The notes below the pieces were generated by a model. That model searched no databases and was not told where the DNA came from. It saw nothing but the letters and a program-made list of their open reading frames with translations. The position numbers and the translations under genes are program-made. From the NCBI GenBank assembly GCA_027886185.1, contig WOAB01000589.1, forward strand, positions 4,655,001 through 4,719,000: 64,000 nt of DNA, in the 5' to 3' direction. Positions 43,567 to 55,270 of this stretch are shown one piece after another. The first letter of the stretch is position 1, and each line of letters begins with the position of its first letter. The DNA comes from Rheum nobile (Eukaryota > Streptophyta > Magnoliopsida > Caryophyllales > Polygonaceae).

Positions 43567-45642
43567 GTACTACCAAGATAAAAGACCAAATTCTCATATT
43601 TATCTCACTCCCTTAATTTGATATCCTTAAATAATTTCATCCTTGAAACTAATATCACAAAAGTTTCCTCGATCCTGACATCACGTCTTATATGTCATCT
43701 CCATTTATTATACCAGATAATAACTCATAAATCTATCCAGAAGATTATAACTACGTTAGAATAATAGTATCTAAGATTATCTCGCTATTATGTGCTACTC
43801 ACTATAAAGATATTAATATCTCTTAAGCAAAAGAACACTACATTTCTCTTCTAATGTTCTTTCGATGATCAGATCCCCAAAGTCCATACATAACTTCCTT
43901 ATAACCCATAAATCAAATCTTAGTAACTCTCAAGTATTATATCTTCTTATTTCTTAAATGTACAACTCACAAATTCCATTATTTATCTCAATCAAATTTG
44001 GCTCGTATGTCATCTCGAACTTAAAATCTTCCCAAAGGAAATTTAACCCGTTCAAATAATCCATCTCTAACTTAAAACAATTTCCCAAAAATAATCACAC
44101 AACATTTTTTCGTATTCTCCTCAAAACATGATTTTGATAGTTGATTTAACACCTTAATGATCCAACATTTCATTTCCTAAAACATGTAATAAAATAAACC
44201 TTAATAGATATAAATCACTTTTTCCTCAAGTCTAGTTGGAAAAACTTCTAAACTAAAATTTCATCCTTCAAGTTTAATCCACCCAAATCAAACAAATTTT
44301 TACTGACTGAGTTTGTTATTTGTCCATAAATATCCTCAAATATTTAATTTCTCTCCCAGGATCTTTTATCTCAATTTGAGCAAACTCTTTGGCTAACCAA
44401 ATTTACCATCTACCTATGACTAAATCCCTTAATACTCCGCATATCATTATATCACTTTCTAAATTGTTTCCCTTATAATGTCACCTATCACTTTAGTAGG
44501 TTTCTCAAAATAATAGATTCATACACTTAGATCTTCCCAAAAGCTTTATGTCATTACTCCTACAAGAGACACATTCACTTGTAATCACCACGTCTAAATC
44601 CTTAAAATTTATATTTTAAATCATTAATCATTTTAAATTACGATCATTTAGATAAATACAACTCTTTGTAATTATACTGTTTTGAACAATTTATTCATTT
44701 AGTTGAATAAATTTTAAAATTCACAATCAATCATCTAAGGCTATATATTACCCTCATACTGAATTCACCACAACTAATGTTCAGAGTATACACATGAGAA
44801 ATAAAATCTCAAACTCCACAGAGCATTGACTACACATGCTAAATTCATTATAAACAAGAAATCCTTACAAAACTAAACTCACGAGACAATGCTCATCCAC
44901 TCTAACAATGAGAGCAAAGAATGTCAATATCCAACTTACCAACATTCAATTGGTCTAGTGGTTTGACACTAGATTTCCTTAAGCGTTCCATTCAGAGGTC
45001 TCGAGTTCGATTCTTGCTGAAGGCGTATATGGAGACATTGATGTTGGGAGGAGTCTACCACTTTGTGTGCCAACAGTACCCCGACCTGGATATAGAGCGG
45101 TTATGACCGGTCGAACCAGAAGATCAAGACCGAAAAAAATGTCAATATCCAACTTGATATTATTCTAAGAATATAGAGAGATTCTTATGAAGGGATCTAC
45201 AGAATAAGTAACTGAATCGAAACTTGCAGAATTTTCAAAATCCTACTTTTAAATCCTTTAATGAATTTATAACTCAACACTTCTCTATATTAAGGTTAAT
45301 TTCTTTAAAATTAAATCATCAATGCTTTTATTTTCTAAACTCTCAAACATTTTCAAACTCACACTTTAAAATCATTAAATGAGTTTAAAATTCATCCATT
45401 TATACCATAATTGCTATATGAATAAAACTATATAACTAATATTAGTTTTTTAATAATTAGTCCACTAATTTTGATATTTTTATAAAATCTAAGCCATTTA
45501 TAATTCCTTTGAATTTAATACTTAACGATTTAAATTCTCAAAATTCCCTTTTTTTAAATAATAGTATATATATAAAATATAGTATAGAAATAATTTTGAA
45601 AATTTTGAAACCTAATAATAGGTCATGAATCTTAAAATCATT
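43567..45642 (-). other. GyC internal region, non-coding
   Basis: AT-rich with no open frame of retroviral type. The part 43590-44300 is similar to 55410-56300 of GyD (shared for example CTTTCGA-GATC-GTCC, TCTTAGTAACTCTCAAGTATT against TCTTAGTAACCTCGAAATATT, and AATTCCATTATTTATCT). A SINE interrupts it at 44938-45137. Confidence 0.65.
44938..45137 (+). mobile_element. tRNA-derived SINE
   Basis: A 200-bp element with an RNA polymerase III promoter: A box TGGTCTAGTGG (44951-44961) and B box GAGTTCGATTC (45003-45013), about 40 bp apart. It ends in GACCGAAAAA. An exact 18-bp direct repeat, AATGTCAATATCCAACTT, flanks it (44920-44937 and 45138-45155), as expected for target-primed insertion by a LINE enzyme. 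The tRNA-related head, an unrelated body and an A-rich tail are the normal SINE plan. The 61-codon open frame across it is not meaningful. Confidence 0.93.
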
Positions 45643-45654
45643 GCTCTGATACCG
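45643..45654 (-). other. GyC primer-binding site (initiator tRNA-Met)
   Basis: On the minus strand GGTATCAGAGC follows GACGTAAGTC directly. Compared with Gy1, about 12 bases spanning the LTR end (GTGTTACA) have been deleted. Confidence 0.75.
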
Positions 45655-48450
45655 ACTTACGTCAAAAATGTCAGAAGCCAGTGACCTCGGACTTTAATGT
45701 CAAAAGCTACCTTAGGCTTATACCAAACAATATATGTGTAAATATAAATTCATTTATAATAAGAGAAACAATAGCGATTGACTTTTTGTAATAAATACCT
45801 CATCTTTATAATAAATTCTCCTCGTAAATTAAGTAAATTAGTTTTACAAGACAACATCAAAATTAAACGAGAGACTTTACATAAACCCTAATTACACGAC
45901 TAGATTATCTAACACATTCACCTGTTACATTACTAGAAAAAGCAAACCTTATATTCAAACCACTATGAAATTACTTCAAAACTAAACTTCAACTGTAAGC
46001 CTTTTTTCTGTTTTGCTACTTTTAGATAACCTGAGACACGTGAACTAATGTGCCGCATAGGACGGATGACATCAGCCAACCATGCAAGGAATAATAGTGG
46101 TTGGTTAGTCTAATGAAAGATTAAGCTATGGTATTTTATGTGAGGTTCTATGAGGTCATATCTAATTACTATCATTGTCTCTCGACTAAAAGTCAATAGA
46201 CGATAAATAAAGATATGCACCAAGAGAATACCCGAATGAATGTGGGTATTATAGGAAGAGGATATGATTCATTTGGGAATATTCTAAATCAACACACAAA
46301 TATAACAAAACTTTATTGAATAATTGGGCTCGACCAACCTCGACGCATACTTGCAAATTCAAATTGGAAAGACGACCTACTTAAGCTAGCGGACGAGCGG
46401 TTTCCAAGTTGTACTTCTCGCATGAAGTTTATTAATTATGTGTTCGCAACACTTATCTTATATATTTTCAAAACATCACACATTATCTTAAAGCTTTTAA
46501 CACATTCTCAATAATCGAGACCAGAATGGGTGACTCATTGTCAACCCACACATTACACTAGCTAGGTACCCCAGACACTTCTTATTCCACGATGAATAAG
46601 AAGCATGGTCATGACCGAACAAGTATTAGGGAATTAAGCATCCTAATACCAAATTATAAAGAGATCATTACGCCTCACAAGTCCATAATATCCCTGACAC
46701 ACATGACTATTGAAGTCCACTCTTAATGACTATAAAGTCCACACATAAAACACAAAGTCCACATCCAATATCGTCATTACAATGATAACACCATTAATCC
46801 TATATAACTATATATCAATAATAACTACCAACCTAGATACTAAATTATCTAAAGCACACAAGTGTTTCCAAACGTTAATTAGTTTTAGAAATTATCCAAT
46901 TAATTAACATATAATTTTAATATTAATTTTTGGTCAAACGATGAAGTGAAATGAAAAGAGCAAACCACCACTTGCCTTAATTAGATTCAACGGTGAATCT
47001 AGATAATGCGACCACTGTTGATTAATTAGCGAGAATGTCGGCTTCTACGAATCCAACAACGAGGTTCCATTTCTAAATCGAATCACGACCCACAAAGTAC
47101 AGACACAATTAAAACATAGATTTATTTATGCTTAATTATGTAATTCGTTTATTAAAATAATGATACAAAATATGTAGAAATTATACCGCTCGATCGATCT
47201 CTGATCGAATTGAACGGGATATGTTAAATGGCTTTTAGGCCCCACCCATATATATTAGTTTATATGGGTGGGTCCCACATCTTCATCTTCCACAATTTGC
47301 AAGAAGCAAATTGCAAAACTTCGAGCGGGACAATAGCGACTTCAACGGCAGCGTGGTGGCGGCCAAGGAGGAAGCGGCATCACAGGAAGACTGGCGGCAG
47401 CGCTGCACGACGAACGACTAGAGCTGGTGGCGTGGTGACATGAGCCGCAGCGCACAACTGAAACAAGGCAACTCGAGCCAACTTTGGAGGGCTCGATTAT
47501 GGTCCAAATAAAGGAAGGCCAGTTGCTACGGACTCGAAACGTTGAGGGATATGACGGCGCCGGAAAACCACCACAACAGTAGCTGGTTGGAAAACATACG
47601 ACGAAGGAAGTTTTCAGGTTTTGAGGACGATTTGAGTGCTGAAATCGACTCGATTTGGGTCCAAATTATAGGAGAATGTTGCTAGTAATGTCCTCGACAC
47701 AATCATGCGATTTTCTCCTCCCAATTAATACGGACTTGATAAAATATTTAGGAATTAATTTTTATCGAATTAAATTCGCATCATCAACTTCCCAGGATGA
47801 ATCCGGACAATTCTTTGACCAAAAATTGTAGGGCTTTGATTGATTGCTTGTTCTTCAATGCTTCATCTAGGAGACACGCCAATTTGCACTGGTTGGATCG
47901 AATGTTTGAATTCAATTGGAACCCTAATTCAAAAATTGGGGTTTGTTCTTCCGCAATTCACTTTTCCTATAATTGCACACTCCCCCCGTTTTTAGGCTAA
48001 ATAGATTTGTACCCAACTTTTCAATTTGTGACAAAAGTGCCATTGTTCCAATACACAAATTATAATAACGTTTCCAAACTTTATTTAAAAAAACATAATT
48101 CTACTTGTGTAGCCTTATAACCATATTAATGTAACCTTTTGTTAATAGAGTTTCACCACTTTATTTTATAAAGTGGTTAAATTTATTTAATAAACCTATT
48201 TCAGTTACAAAATTATTATAAAGTTGTCCATACTTTATTTTATAATCCTTGTTACACTTAATTAGTAATTCCTACACTTTGTTGTAACTCTTTTGATAAT
48301 TTGTACAAAAATTATCTTAACATAATTTCTAGACTTAAATTAATGAAAATTTATATCTTCTATAAAAAAAAATATAATAAACTTCGTATATTTTATTATT
48401 ATCAAAATAAATAACAATAACACCCTTCTAATTTAAGGTGGGTTATTATA
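45655..48450 (-). repeat. GyC 5' LTR
   Basis: On the minus strand it starts near TATAATAACCCACCTTAAATTAG (TG changed to TA) and carries the conserved boxes of the Gy1 family: the hairpin at 46506-46520, the AGTCT-type hairpin and CCAACC/GGTTGG helix at 46076-46122, and the GTCATCCG box. The GC-rich part around 47330-47640 gives only short, unsupported frames. About 2796 bp. Confidence 0.8.
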
Positions 48451-48719
48451 AAGTGGACAACACGCCAAGGGATAAACACACCCCTTTTGGCTTGAACAAT
48501 TCATCACTTTGGTTGAGGATATTCACACCACACAATAAAGAGACAAAAAGCTTCAATGAAGTCACCAAAGCTTGGATTTAATTGGAATCTCTCCAAAGGA
48601 ATATAAGTTGGATAACTCAAGGTTTGTTTTCTAAATAAGTTGCCTAAACAATGGAAAACAGGCTCGTTTAAATAGCCATAAAATGCAAGAAAAAACAATC
48701 TTTGAGCTAGCGTAAATAA
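48451..48719. other. Unassigned sequence
   Basis: Between the GyC LTR and a further LTR-like segment. No gene, element end or repeat recognised. Confidence 0.4.
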
Positions 48720-49168
48720 TGACAAGGCAACTTCATTATTCTGAGATTCCTCTCAACCTAATGGGCCTTGATGTCTTAGGCCCAAGCCCATTAGGATTTC
48801 TTGTTTTCCCTTATTTTCTTCTATAAGTACCCTTGCACCTCCATTGTAATCTTAGAAGTTAAGTTTGGATTCAACAAAAGTTGAGAGTCACACTTTTGTT
48901 TATCCTTTTGCGTCCTCCATTCGGCTTAGCCGATCACAAAACTTTCGAAGAAGCCATCACGTTGGCCTCATTCAACCTCATCGGAGATTCATCATGTTGA
49001 ATCCCTCCACCTATCAACCTCCAAGGTTTGATCCACAAAACACAAGAAAAGGTTCCATAATGTTAGTTACTTGAAGAAGTTCTTGAAAAAGACGGAGTCA
49101 AGTGTGCTTGCTTGAGAAGAACGATGATTCGAGTTCATATCGATCTTGTCTCACGAGGTTGGATCACA
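48720..49168 (+). repeat. Possible LTR of an Athila/Tat-like Ty3/gypsy element
   Basis: The end GGTTGGATCACA is followed by TCAAT and a degenerate tRNA-Met site, as in an LTR/primer-site junction. A TATA-like CTATAAGTA lies at about 48822. The start at TGACAAGG (48720) is my estimate, because no second copy is in the window. Confidence 0.45.
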
Positions 49169-49173
49169 TCAAT

Positions 49174-49186
49174 TGATATCAGAGTC
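49174..49186 (+). other. Degenerate primer-binding site
   Basis: TGATATCAGAGTC differs from the plant consensus TGGTATCAGAGC by two bases and lies 5 nt after the putative LTR. Confidence 0.5.
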
Positions 49187-51212
49187 ATCCCTCAAGCTAA
49201 ATTTCTTGTCTTCTTTCAATCTAGAAATTTGACACTCATCTTCTTCCATATGCTTTACCATTTTCTTTTGCTTCTGCCTTTCTTTTCAGTGTGGTCGGTG
49301 CACGCGTGACTCTTCACTTTGTTCCCATCTATCCCACTGCTCACCGCCACTTGCTCCCGCCAACGTGAACACCACTGATCGCCTTCGCCGCCACAACCTC
49401 TTTCCCCCTCAGCTAGCAACCCTAGCCATGCCCATACCATCCTCTAGGTTTGAGATTGAGTCTTCCCTAAGACTCTATCTTTGACTTTTCAAACATACTA
49501 AAAGCTTATCTTTTTTGGCTAGCAAGTAGTTGCTTTTCTTGATTTTTTTGCATGATTATTTTCTTTTCTTAATTATTATTTGATGGAATTGCTTGTTAAA
49601 TTCTTCTTTCCAAAAAAATAAATAGCCTTGCAACCAAAAATCAAAACAAAAAAGTTTTCCAACAATCATTCTTTCTAAGTGATAACATGTGTATATAACA
49701 CATTTTGACCATATTAACCGCCACTTTTGTACATAAATCATACACTTGCATGATCATTTTAGGATATTTATGCTTGTTTGTGCAGATATCTACTCTTTTG
49801 TTGTTTTTGGTTTTATAGGTGCGATTTGGATCTCTTTCAAGGACAAATGGATTCAAGCGACTATGGTTGGAGCTAAGAAGAGCAAAAGGGATGCCAAATT
49901 GAAGATTCAATGGAGAAAAACGGTGTTTCACAAGCCATACAAGCAAGTGGAGCACTCATTTCCATCCAAAAAGGTCAAGAATGCCTTCATAGGACATGAC
50001 ATGGGGTGTCGGTGCCGCTCAGCATGGCCACGCCAAAAACCTAGACCAAAACTTTTCTCTCTGATGTCGGCATGGTCACTCCATGCCGAATGGCATGCCC
50101 ATGCAACTCTTAGAATTTCATTGTTTTGAATTTTGGAAACCCCACATCTTTTGGGCACATATAAATACCCGAAAGCAAGAGACTTTGGGACTCATTCTCA
50201 CACTTTAGCCTCCATTTCTAGGGTTAGCTTGGATTTCATTTGTCTCTTAGACTTAACTCTAGATTCTCATAGATTCCACTTAAATTAGTAATTCGACATT
50301 AGATTTTAGATCTATTTTGGGTTGTTGAACACTCTTGTATTGCAGGACTTGGAAAATGAGCAAAGTTTCAACCTTTCTCTCATGGTTCAGTGATAACTCA
50401 AGAGTTTAATTGAATGATAAGTAATTCTTACTCATTCTCTTTATTTCTTGTTTTGTCGTTCATTGTTTACATGTGTTTAATGGTTGATTTGATGTTCTGT
50501 GACATGTTGATGCAAATTATGAGTAGTAGTTGCTTGTGTTAGGATTCAGAGTTACCCAATGGTGATTATATGATGATTTGGTGAAGTTCTCTCTTTGGTT
50601 GATTGAGTTTTGGTTTACTACTCAAATCTTGCACACTAAGTGTTTGTGAAAATGCCTAGTTAGTATTTTTACCTGTGTTATAAGTTAGATATGCATTTGA
50701 AGATGATATTTGACATTGGAAACTCAAGAATTGAGCTAGGACTTCTAGGATCACGAAAGTTGGCTTAGTTTCTAGTGGTTGTTTCAATTTCCATAAATCT
50801 TAATGCCTCTAATCTTGAGTTAATTACCAAAAAAATAGGAGTTAATCAACTTTAGGCTAGTTTTCTTATACATTGAAAGATGATAAGAGAAGTATTAGGA
50901 CATTTGACCATTTTAGATTTGTAGACCATCACTTGCAACCTTAGAGTTTGACTTGCTTATCATTATGTACTATCATTGTGGTGAACCCCAATCCTAGCCT
51001 TCCATCCATCAATTAATCTAAATCCTCCTTTTATCATTTTAGTTAGCTCTAGACTTGTTTTTCTTGTTAGTTTTATTAAATCAAAACCAAAAACTTCACA
51101 TCTCTTGTTTGATCTAGATTATTAGTTTGTGTAAAATTGGTGATCAACAAGTGTTCCCTTGGATTCGATATCTTCTATACTACTTGATAGTACAGTGCAC
51201 TTGCGGGCCTAT
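49187..51212 (+). mobile_element. Degraded gypsy-lineage sequence (Athila/Tat-like), no intact coding
   Basis: It contains a Lys-rich frame (49846-50130, GAKKSKRDAKLKIQW) and a promoter-like CATATAAATACCC near 50160. The end block TTGGATTCGATATCTTC...GTGCACTTGCGGG (51160-51205) resembles sequences common in plant gypsy LTRs. I cannot delimit LTRs or assign domains. The 127-codon frame is not called as a gene. Confidence 0.4.
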
Positions 51213-51768
51213 CACTAAGGAAGAGCAAAAGCACATCATAGGCTAAGGGTAAACATTCCCCACTACGACGCAAGATCCACTAAGCAACCCCTCCATTGTC
51301 TAAACGAAACCATAACCAAAAGGGACAAACTTTCTTGCATATTGAGAAGGACACTTGCTTGCTTGGTTGATTGCTATTGACTTGTTTTTCACCCTTACGT
51401 CGAGCATCTCCCTCCTCACGAACGGCCAAATTTAGTACAGCCTCCCAAGTGCAGAAACTTTCTGACAATGACTTAGCTTGATTTTTGGTTCTCTACCTTT
51501 GAGTGCATTTGATACTCATTTTGGGTTTTGTTTTGCATGGGTACCATAGACATGGCTTGCCATCCCTTCAACGCAGTCAATAACTCCCTGAGGCGCCACG
51601 CGTCGCACCACGAGATACGCGATCTATGTGTAGTGCCCCACACCCGAATCGACGTCCTCGATCGACGCCACGACCATGACACCTACCACACCCACGATCG
51701 CGTCCTCGCTCGCCATCGTCCTGACTATCTCCACCCTGAATGCTACGACATCGACGACCAATACTTGG
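51213..51768 (-). pseudogene. Probable retrotransposon gag fragment
   Basis: The minus strand has an Arg/Asp/Gly-rich frame (51783-51577), typical of gypsy gag N-termini, followed by KTQNEYQMHSKVENQ and, further down, FCTWEAVLNLAVREEGDARRKG, which resembles the gag segment before the zinc knuckle. It is discontinuous, with no zinc knuckle seen. It is cut at 51768 by the start of the next LTR. Confidence 0.4.
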
Positions 51769-51846
51769 TGTAATATCCCTCATTTTAATATAAGGGTATA
51801 AATGTAATTTCTTATTCTAATTGTAATAAAGAAATTATGGTATTTT
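51769..51846 (+). repeat. Left piece of an outer Gy1-like LTR split by GyD
   Basis: Starts TGTAATATCCCTCATTTTAA. It ends in the target duplication ATTTT (51842-51846) and resumes at 62443 after GyD. Confidence 0.75.
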
Positions 51847-52771
51847 TGTAACACCCCCAAATCTTAACCCATTTGGAAAGGTATTACTGCCAGTGACCTC
51901 AGTGTTCCTTATCGAGATCACCCAAGGCTTTACCGTTTAAATACAAATCATGAAATACAATGATACAAAATGATAACCTTATTTATATAAAACATGAGTC
52001 TCGGGATTACATCCCAATCCCGAATAGGACAAACACAGAGTTTAAATAAATTACAGCGGAAGTCTTATAAAAGATATTACAAAAAGGATTGTGATCGTAA
52101 TGATCACCTGCCCAAGGATCTCAACCTGATTAAAAGAAATTATTAAAACATCCAAAAACAACCGTCGTCTTCATAGTCAATCTAGTCTCCTCATATCTTC
52201 GCTCTATCTGAGTGCCGAATCGAACGGATGACACCAGCCCACATGCGGAGAACAATGTTCGTGGGTTAGTCTACTTGAATAGACTAGCAAGGGTAAAAAG
52301 CAGAGTGGTTCGAGTGATCGTAACCGTTTACTATCATTGTCCCTCGAATAATAACCGAAGGGACGATACATAACCCGACACTTTCACGGAATAACAACAA
52401 GAGGTATGCACAAGAGAAGATTCTGGAAGACTTAATCTTCACAGAAATCAACCCGAAAAGAGACTCCAAGAGATTGAGTCTTTAAGGAAATATGACAAAT
52501 CTGGAACGTTTAACAGAATTACACATCAGTGATTTAAAGGCTGACTTAGATGTTTCGGTTCACGACCAACCTCATCGCTTACAACGAATCCAGATTGGAA
52601 AGAGAACGTACTCTGATCAAAAGTCGAGACGAGCTAAAGACGAGCTTTCCTAGCTGCACTATTTACTTAGCTGCACTACTCGCCAAAGGTATATTAATTA
52701 TGTGCACTCAGGCACTTTATCATATTTAATTCCAAAACCCACATCACGTTATAATCTTTTTAGATCCCTCG

Positions 52772-52920
52772 GGAACTAAATCCCTAAGGCAGAGTTGACT
52801 CGGGAACTAAATCCCAAGAGTCGAATCGAGAACTAAATCTCGCGGGAACTAAATCCCTCAGGCGGAATCGGGAACTAAATCCTTACAACGGCACTAAAGA
52901 AGAATGGTAGGAACTAAATC
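52772..52920 (-). repeat. Array of GGGAACTAAATCCC hairpin units
   Basis: Six spaced copies of GGGAACTAAATCCC or one-base variants. Each can pair GGGA with TCCC (variant GAGA/TCTC). The same array is at 60814-60963. It sits at the same relative position as the 22-bp hairpin array in the solo LTR at 7164. Confidence 0.85.
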
Positions 52921-53520
52921 ATAACCACCCGGTTATCAAGAAACGACTAGCACTCATACTGAGATACACAGTAGCGTTCCTACGAATACTCGTTCTAACT
53001 AAACAGTTACAAACGCAGCAATAACTCATATCAATGCCCTCAAGGCCAGTTACATATAAAATAGCGTTGTTCTAACAATATACAACCTATAATAATATCT
53101 ATATTAATTCACATATATATAATAGCGTTGTTCTAACAGATATACAACCTATTATAACATTATATTTTAGTTTTCCAAAACAGTTAACAAAACCGTTTCC
53201 AGATGAACACAATAATCATTCCAAATTAATTACCCAGATAAACAACTGATAATTAATGTAAATATGGAACGATGAGCAAGAGCGAACCGCTACTTGCCTT
53301 AATCCACAGAGTTTGAACGAAGTCTAACGACGGGATTCCGGGCTCGACACAGAGACGAATCTGCCAACTCCGGTACCTTCGGATCGACCCATACAGAAAC
53401 CCTAAGTTAGATTCGACAAACAACAATACAAAAACTACGGAAGGACGAAAGGAATCGACGGAAACAAAACCCGAACGAAGGCCTCATAAGCCAACCACAA
53501 CAACTCACGGCCACCACCTC

Positions 53521-53800
53521 TCGCCGGCGGGCGCCGCCCAAATCACGGCGGGCGCCGCCTTAAATGCGGCGGGCGCCGCCTCACACGCGGCGGGCGCCGC
53601 CTCACACGCGGCGGGCGCCGCTCATCCACGGCGGGCGCCGCTCATCCACGGCGGGCGCCGCTCATCCATGACGGGCGCCGCCCATCTGCGACGGGCGCCG
53701 CTCCTTGGCCACACATCACGGCGGCTAGGCAACTTCATCACGGCGGGCGCCGTTCCTGGTGGCGGGCGCCGTCTCCCTGGCGGCGGTCGCCGTCGTGAAC
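53521..53800 (-). repeat. GC-rich GGCGGGCGCCGC tandem array in the 3' LTR
   Basis: About twelve copies of a self-complementary GGCGGGCGCCGC core, spaced 20-21 bp apart by TCACAC, TCATCCA and similar. It lies in U3, roughly 250-500 bp upstream (minus-strand sense) of the TATA box at 54037. Open frames across it are by-products of the repeat. Confidence 0.85.
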
Positions 53801-54036
53801 GAAAACAGAAATACGAGAGGGAAAAACTTACCCTCGACGATCGGTTTGGCTCGTCCTCCGCCTTGCTTGGTTTCTAGGCGTCCGAGAGCCTCCAATGCTC
53901 CTCTTGGCCACCAGAAACGACACTAAACGAGCTCCGACGATCCACTAGAGCCTTCCCGAGAGAGAGCGTTTTTGGGAGACGAGAGCTTGACAGCGCTTTT
54001 GCGTTTTTCAGCCCCTTTCACTCTCACCCAATGCTC

Positions 54037-54047
54037 TCTATTTATAG
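54037..54047 (-). promoter_or_regulatory. TATA-like box, GyD 3' LTR
   Basis: On the minus strand CTATAAATAGA in a GC-poor context. The second copy is at 62062-62072 (CTATAAATAGA) in the 5' LTR, where it would drive the element's genomic RNA. The leader of that RNA would contain the GC-rich array and hairpins. Confidence 0.65.
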
Positions 54048-54420
54048 ACAAAATGAGGGTTGGAAGGGAGCTTGGGTAATAACCCTTGGTTAACCAACTT
54101 GTACTTTTGCCTCATGGATAATAGCTTTTGGACAATAACCTTTGGATAAAGAATCTTGTACTATTGTCCATTAGATAACAACTCTTGGGCAATAAACTTA
54201 TACCAATCTTAACCCGCGTTAACAAAAGTCGTACACGAACGAGTACGAACTTCCAAAACATCTCGACTGTATAATTCTTCACTGAGAAAAATATTACAGA
54301 TACAGAGCACATTACAGAATGTCTCAAACCTTCAGAATTAAATCCGACGTACCAAACGGACGTTCGGGAAAAATCCATAATTCCCAAAATAGCCTTACAA
54401 AATTACGGGATATCACATCA

Positions 54421-54455
54421 CCTCCCCCTTAAAAGAAGTTTCGACCCCGAAACTT
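54421..54455 (-). other. GyD polypurine tract and preceding stem-loop
   Basis: On the minus strand TTTTAAGGGGGAGG (54421-54434), next to the 3' LTR, is preceded by the perfect hairpin AAGTTTCG-GGGT-CGAAACTT (54436-54455). Confidence 0.85.
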
Positions 54456-54667
54456 AGGTCGCCAATAACTTGGAAAGACGTCTGAGCATCTTTGCTTCGG
54501 TTTCCCAAGTAACTTCCTCTTTCCCAAACTTGGACCACATAATCCGTACCAACAGTACGATCTTGTTGCACAGTCGCTTCACACGGTGTTCGAGAATGCG
54601 CACTGGCATCTCCTGTCAAGTACCATTTACCTGAATCTCGATGTCCTTATAGCTCAGCATACGAGAC

Positions 54668-55270
54668 TCATCTTGGCACAAACTTCCTTAGCAGGGATAC
54701 ATGAAACACATTATACACTGGGTGTGTTGATGGCGACAACGCCAAACGGTACGCTAGAGATCTTACTCTAACCAGAATCTCTAATGGTACCACGTAGCGA
54801 GGGTTAAGCTTCCCACACTTACCAAACCTGAAAACTTCCTTGGATGGCGATACTCTGACAAGTACCTTGCCACCAACCTCGAACTTGACAGTTCTACGCT
54901 TCTGGTCTGCGTAAGACTTTTGTCGACTCTGAGCGGTCAACAACCTCTGTCTAATCAAAGCAATGTCCGAAGCTGTCCTTTTTGACTAGCTCTGGTCTGA
55001 GCAGAATCTTGTCGGCGTTCTCATCCTAACGAATCGGAGATCAGCACTTTCGATCGTACAAAGCCTCGAATGAAGCCATCTTGATAGCAGCATGTCAGTT
55101 ATTATTGTATTGTGAACTTAATCAGACTCAGGCTGTCCTCCCAGCTAGTCGGACGATCGAGTACACAGGCTCTCAGCATAACCTCTCTCCATACACTATA
55201 CTTGTACTAACTCGTGACCATTCTCAAAGTCATGATCACCACCAAAGACTCGCTATACTTAATTCATGAG
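54668..55270 (-). pseudogene. GyD integrase, C-terminal part
   Basis: Weak homology starts near 55270, becoming clear at EVMLRACVLD (55160), then SLSLIKF and AAIKMASFEALYDRK (about 55090-55030), the usual end of the gypsy catalytic core with two stops. The open frame 54958-54668 follows (QSRQKSYADQKRR, KVLVRVSPSKEVFRFGKCGKLNPRY, YNVFHVSLLRKFVP), the C-terminal DNA-binding domain. The upstream catalytic Asp regions are not recognisable. Confidence 0.82.

Larger units (their letters stand above)
42807..48450 (-). mobile_element. GyC: decayed Gy1-related Ty3/gypsy element, minus strand
   Basis: The 5' LTR is 45655-48450, the primer-binding site 45643-45653, a non-coding interior 43567-45642, the polypurine tract 43536-43546 and a truncated 3' LTR 42807-43535. 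The 3' LTR matches the part of the 5' LTR from about 47668 to 48440 (shared GGAGAA-TGCTAGTAAT and TCCTCGACACAATCA). LTR ends next to the primer site and the polypurine tract are eroded. No gag or pol is recognisable, so it is non-autonomous or very old. Confidence 0.78.
51847..54417 (-). repeat. GyD 3' LTR (2571 bp)
   Basis: Nearly identical to 59866-62442. Main differences are three extra copies of the 20-21-bp GGCGGGCGCCGC repeat (53540-53680) and absence of a 30-bp local duplication present at about 60070-60105 in the other LTR. The conserved hairpins lie at 51893-51921, 52235-52290 and 52772-52920. Confidence 0.92.

Noticed and set aside
44951..45013. Functional tRNA gene
   Set aside because: A and B boxes are present, but no cloverleaf, anticodon stem or acceptor pairing could be drawn, and the 200-bp unit is flanked by an 18-bp target duplication.
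44921..45106. 61-codon open frame across the SINE
   Set aside because: Lies wholly within a tRNA-derived SINE body. No protein signal.
49746..50129. 127-codon Lys/Arg-rich frame as a host gene
   Set aside because: Surrounded by gypsy-type LTR and leader signals, with no recognisable domain. Kept only as part of a degraded element.
53668..53877. Arg/Gly/Ala-rich frames in the GyD LTRs (also 61588-61973)
   Set aside because: Translations of the GGCGGGCGCCGC repeats. Copy number differs between the two LTRs and all frames are similarly open.
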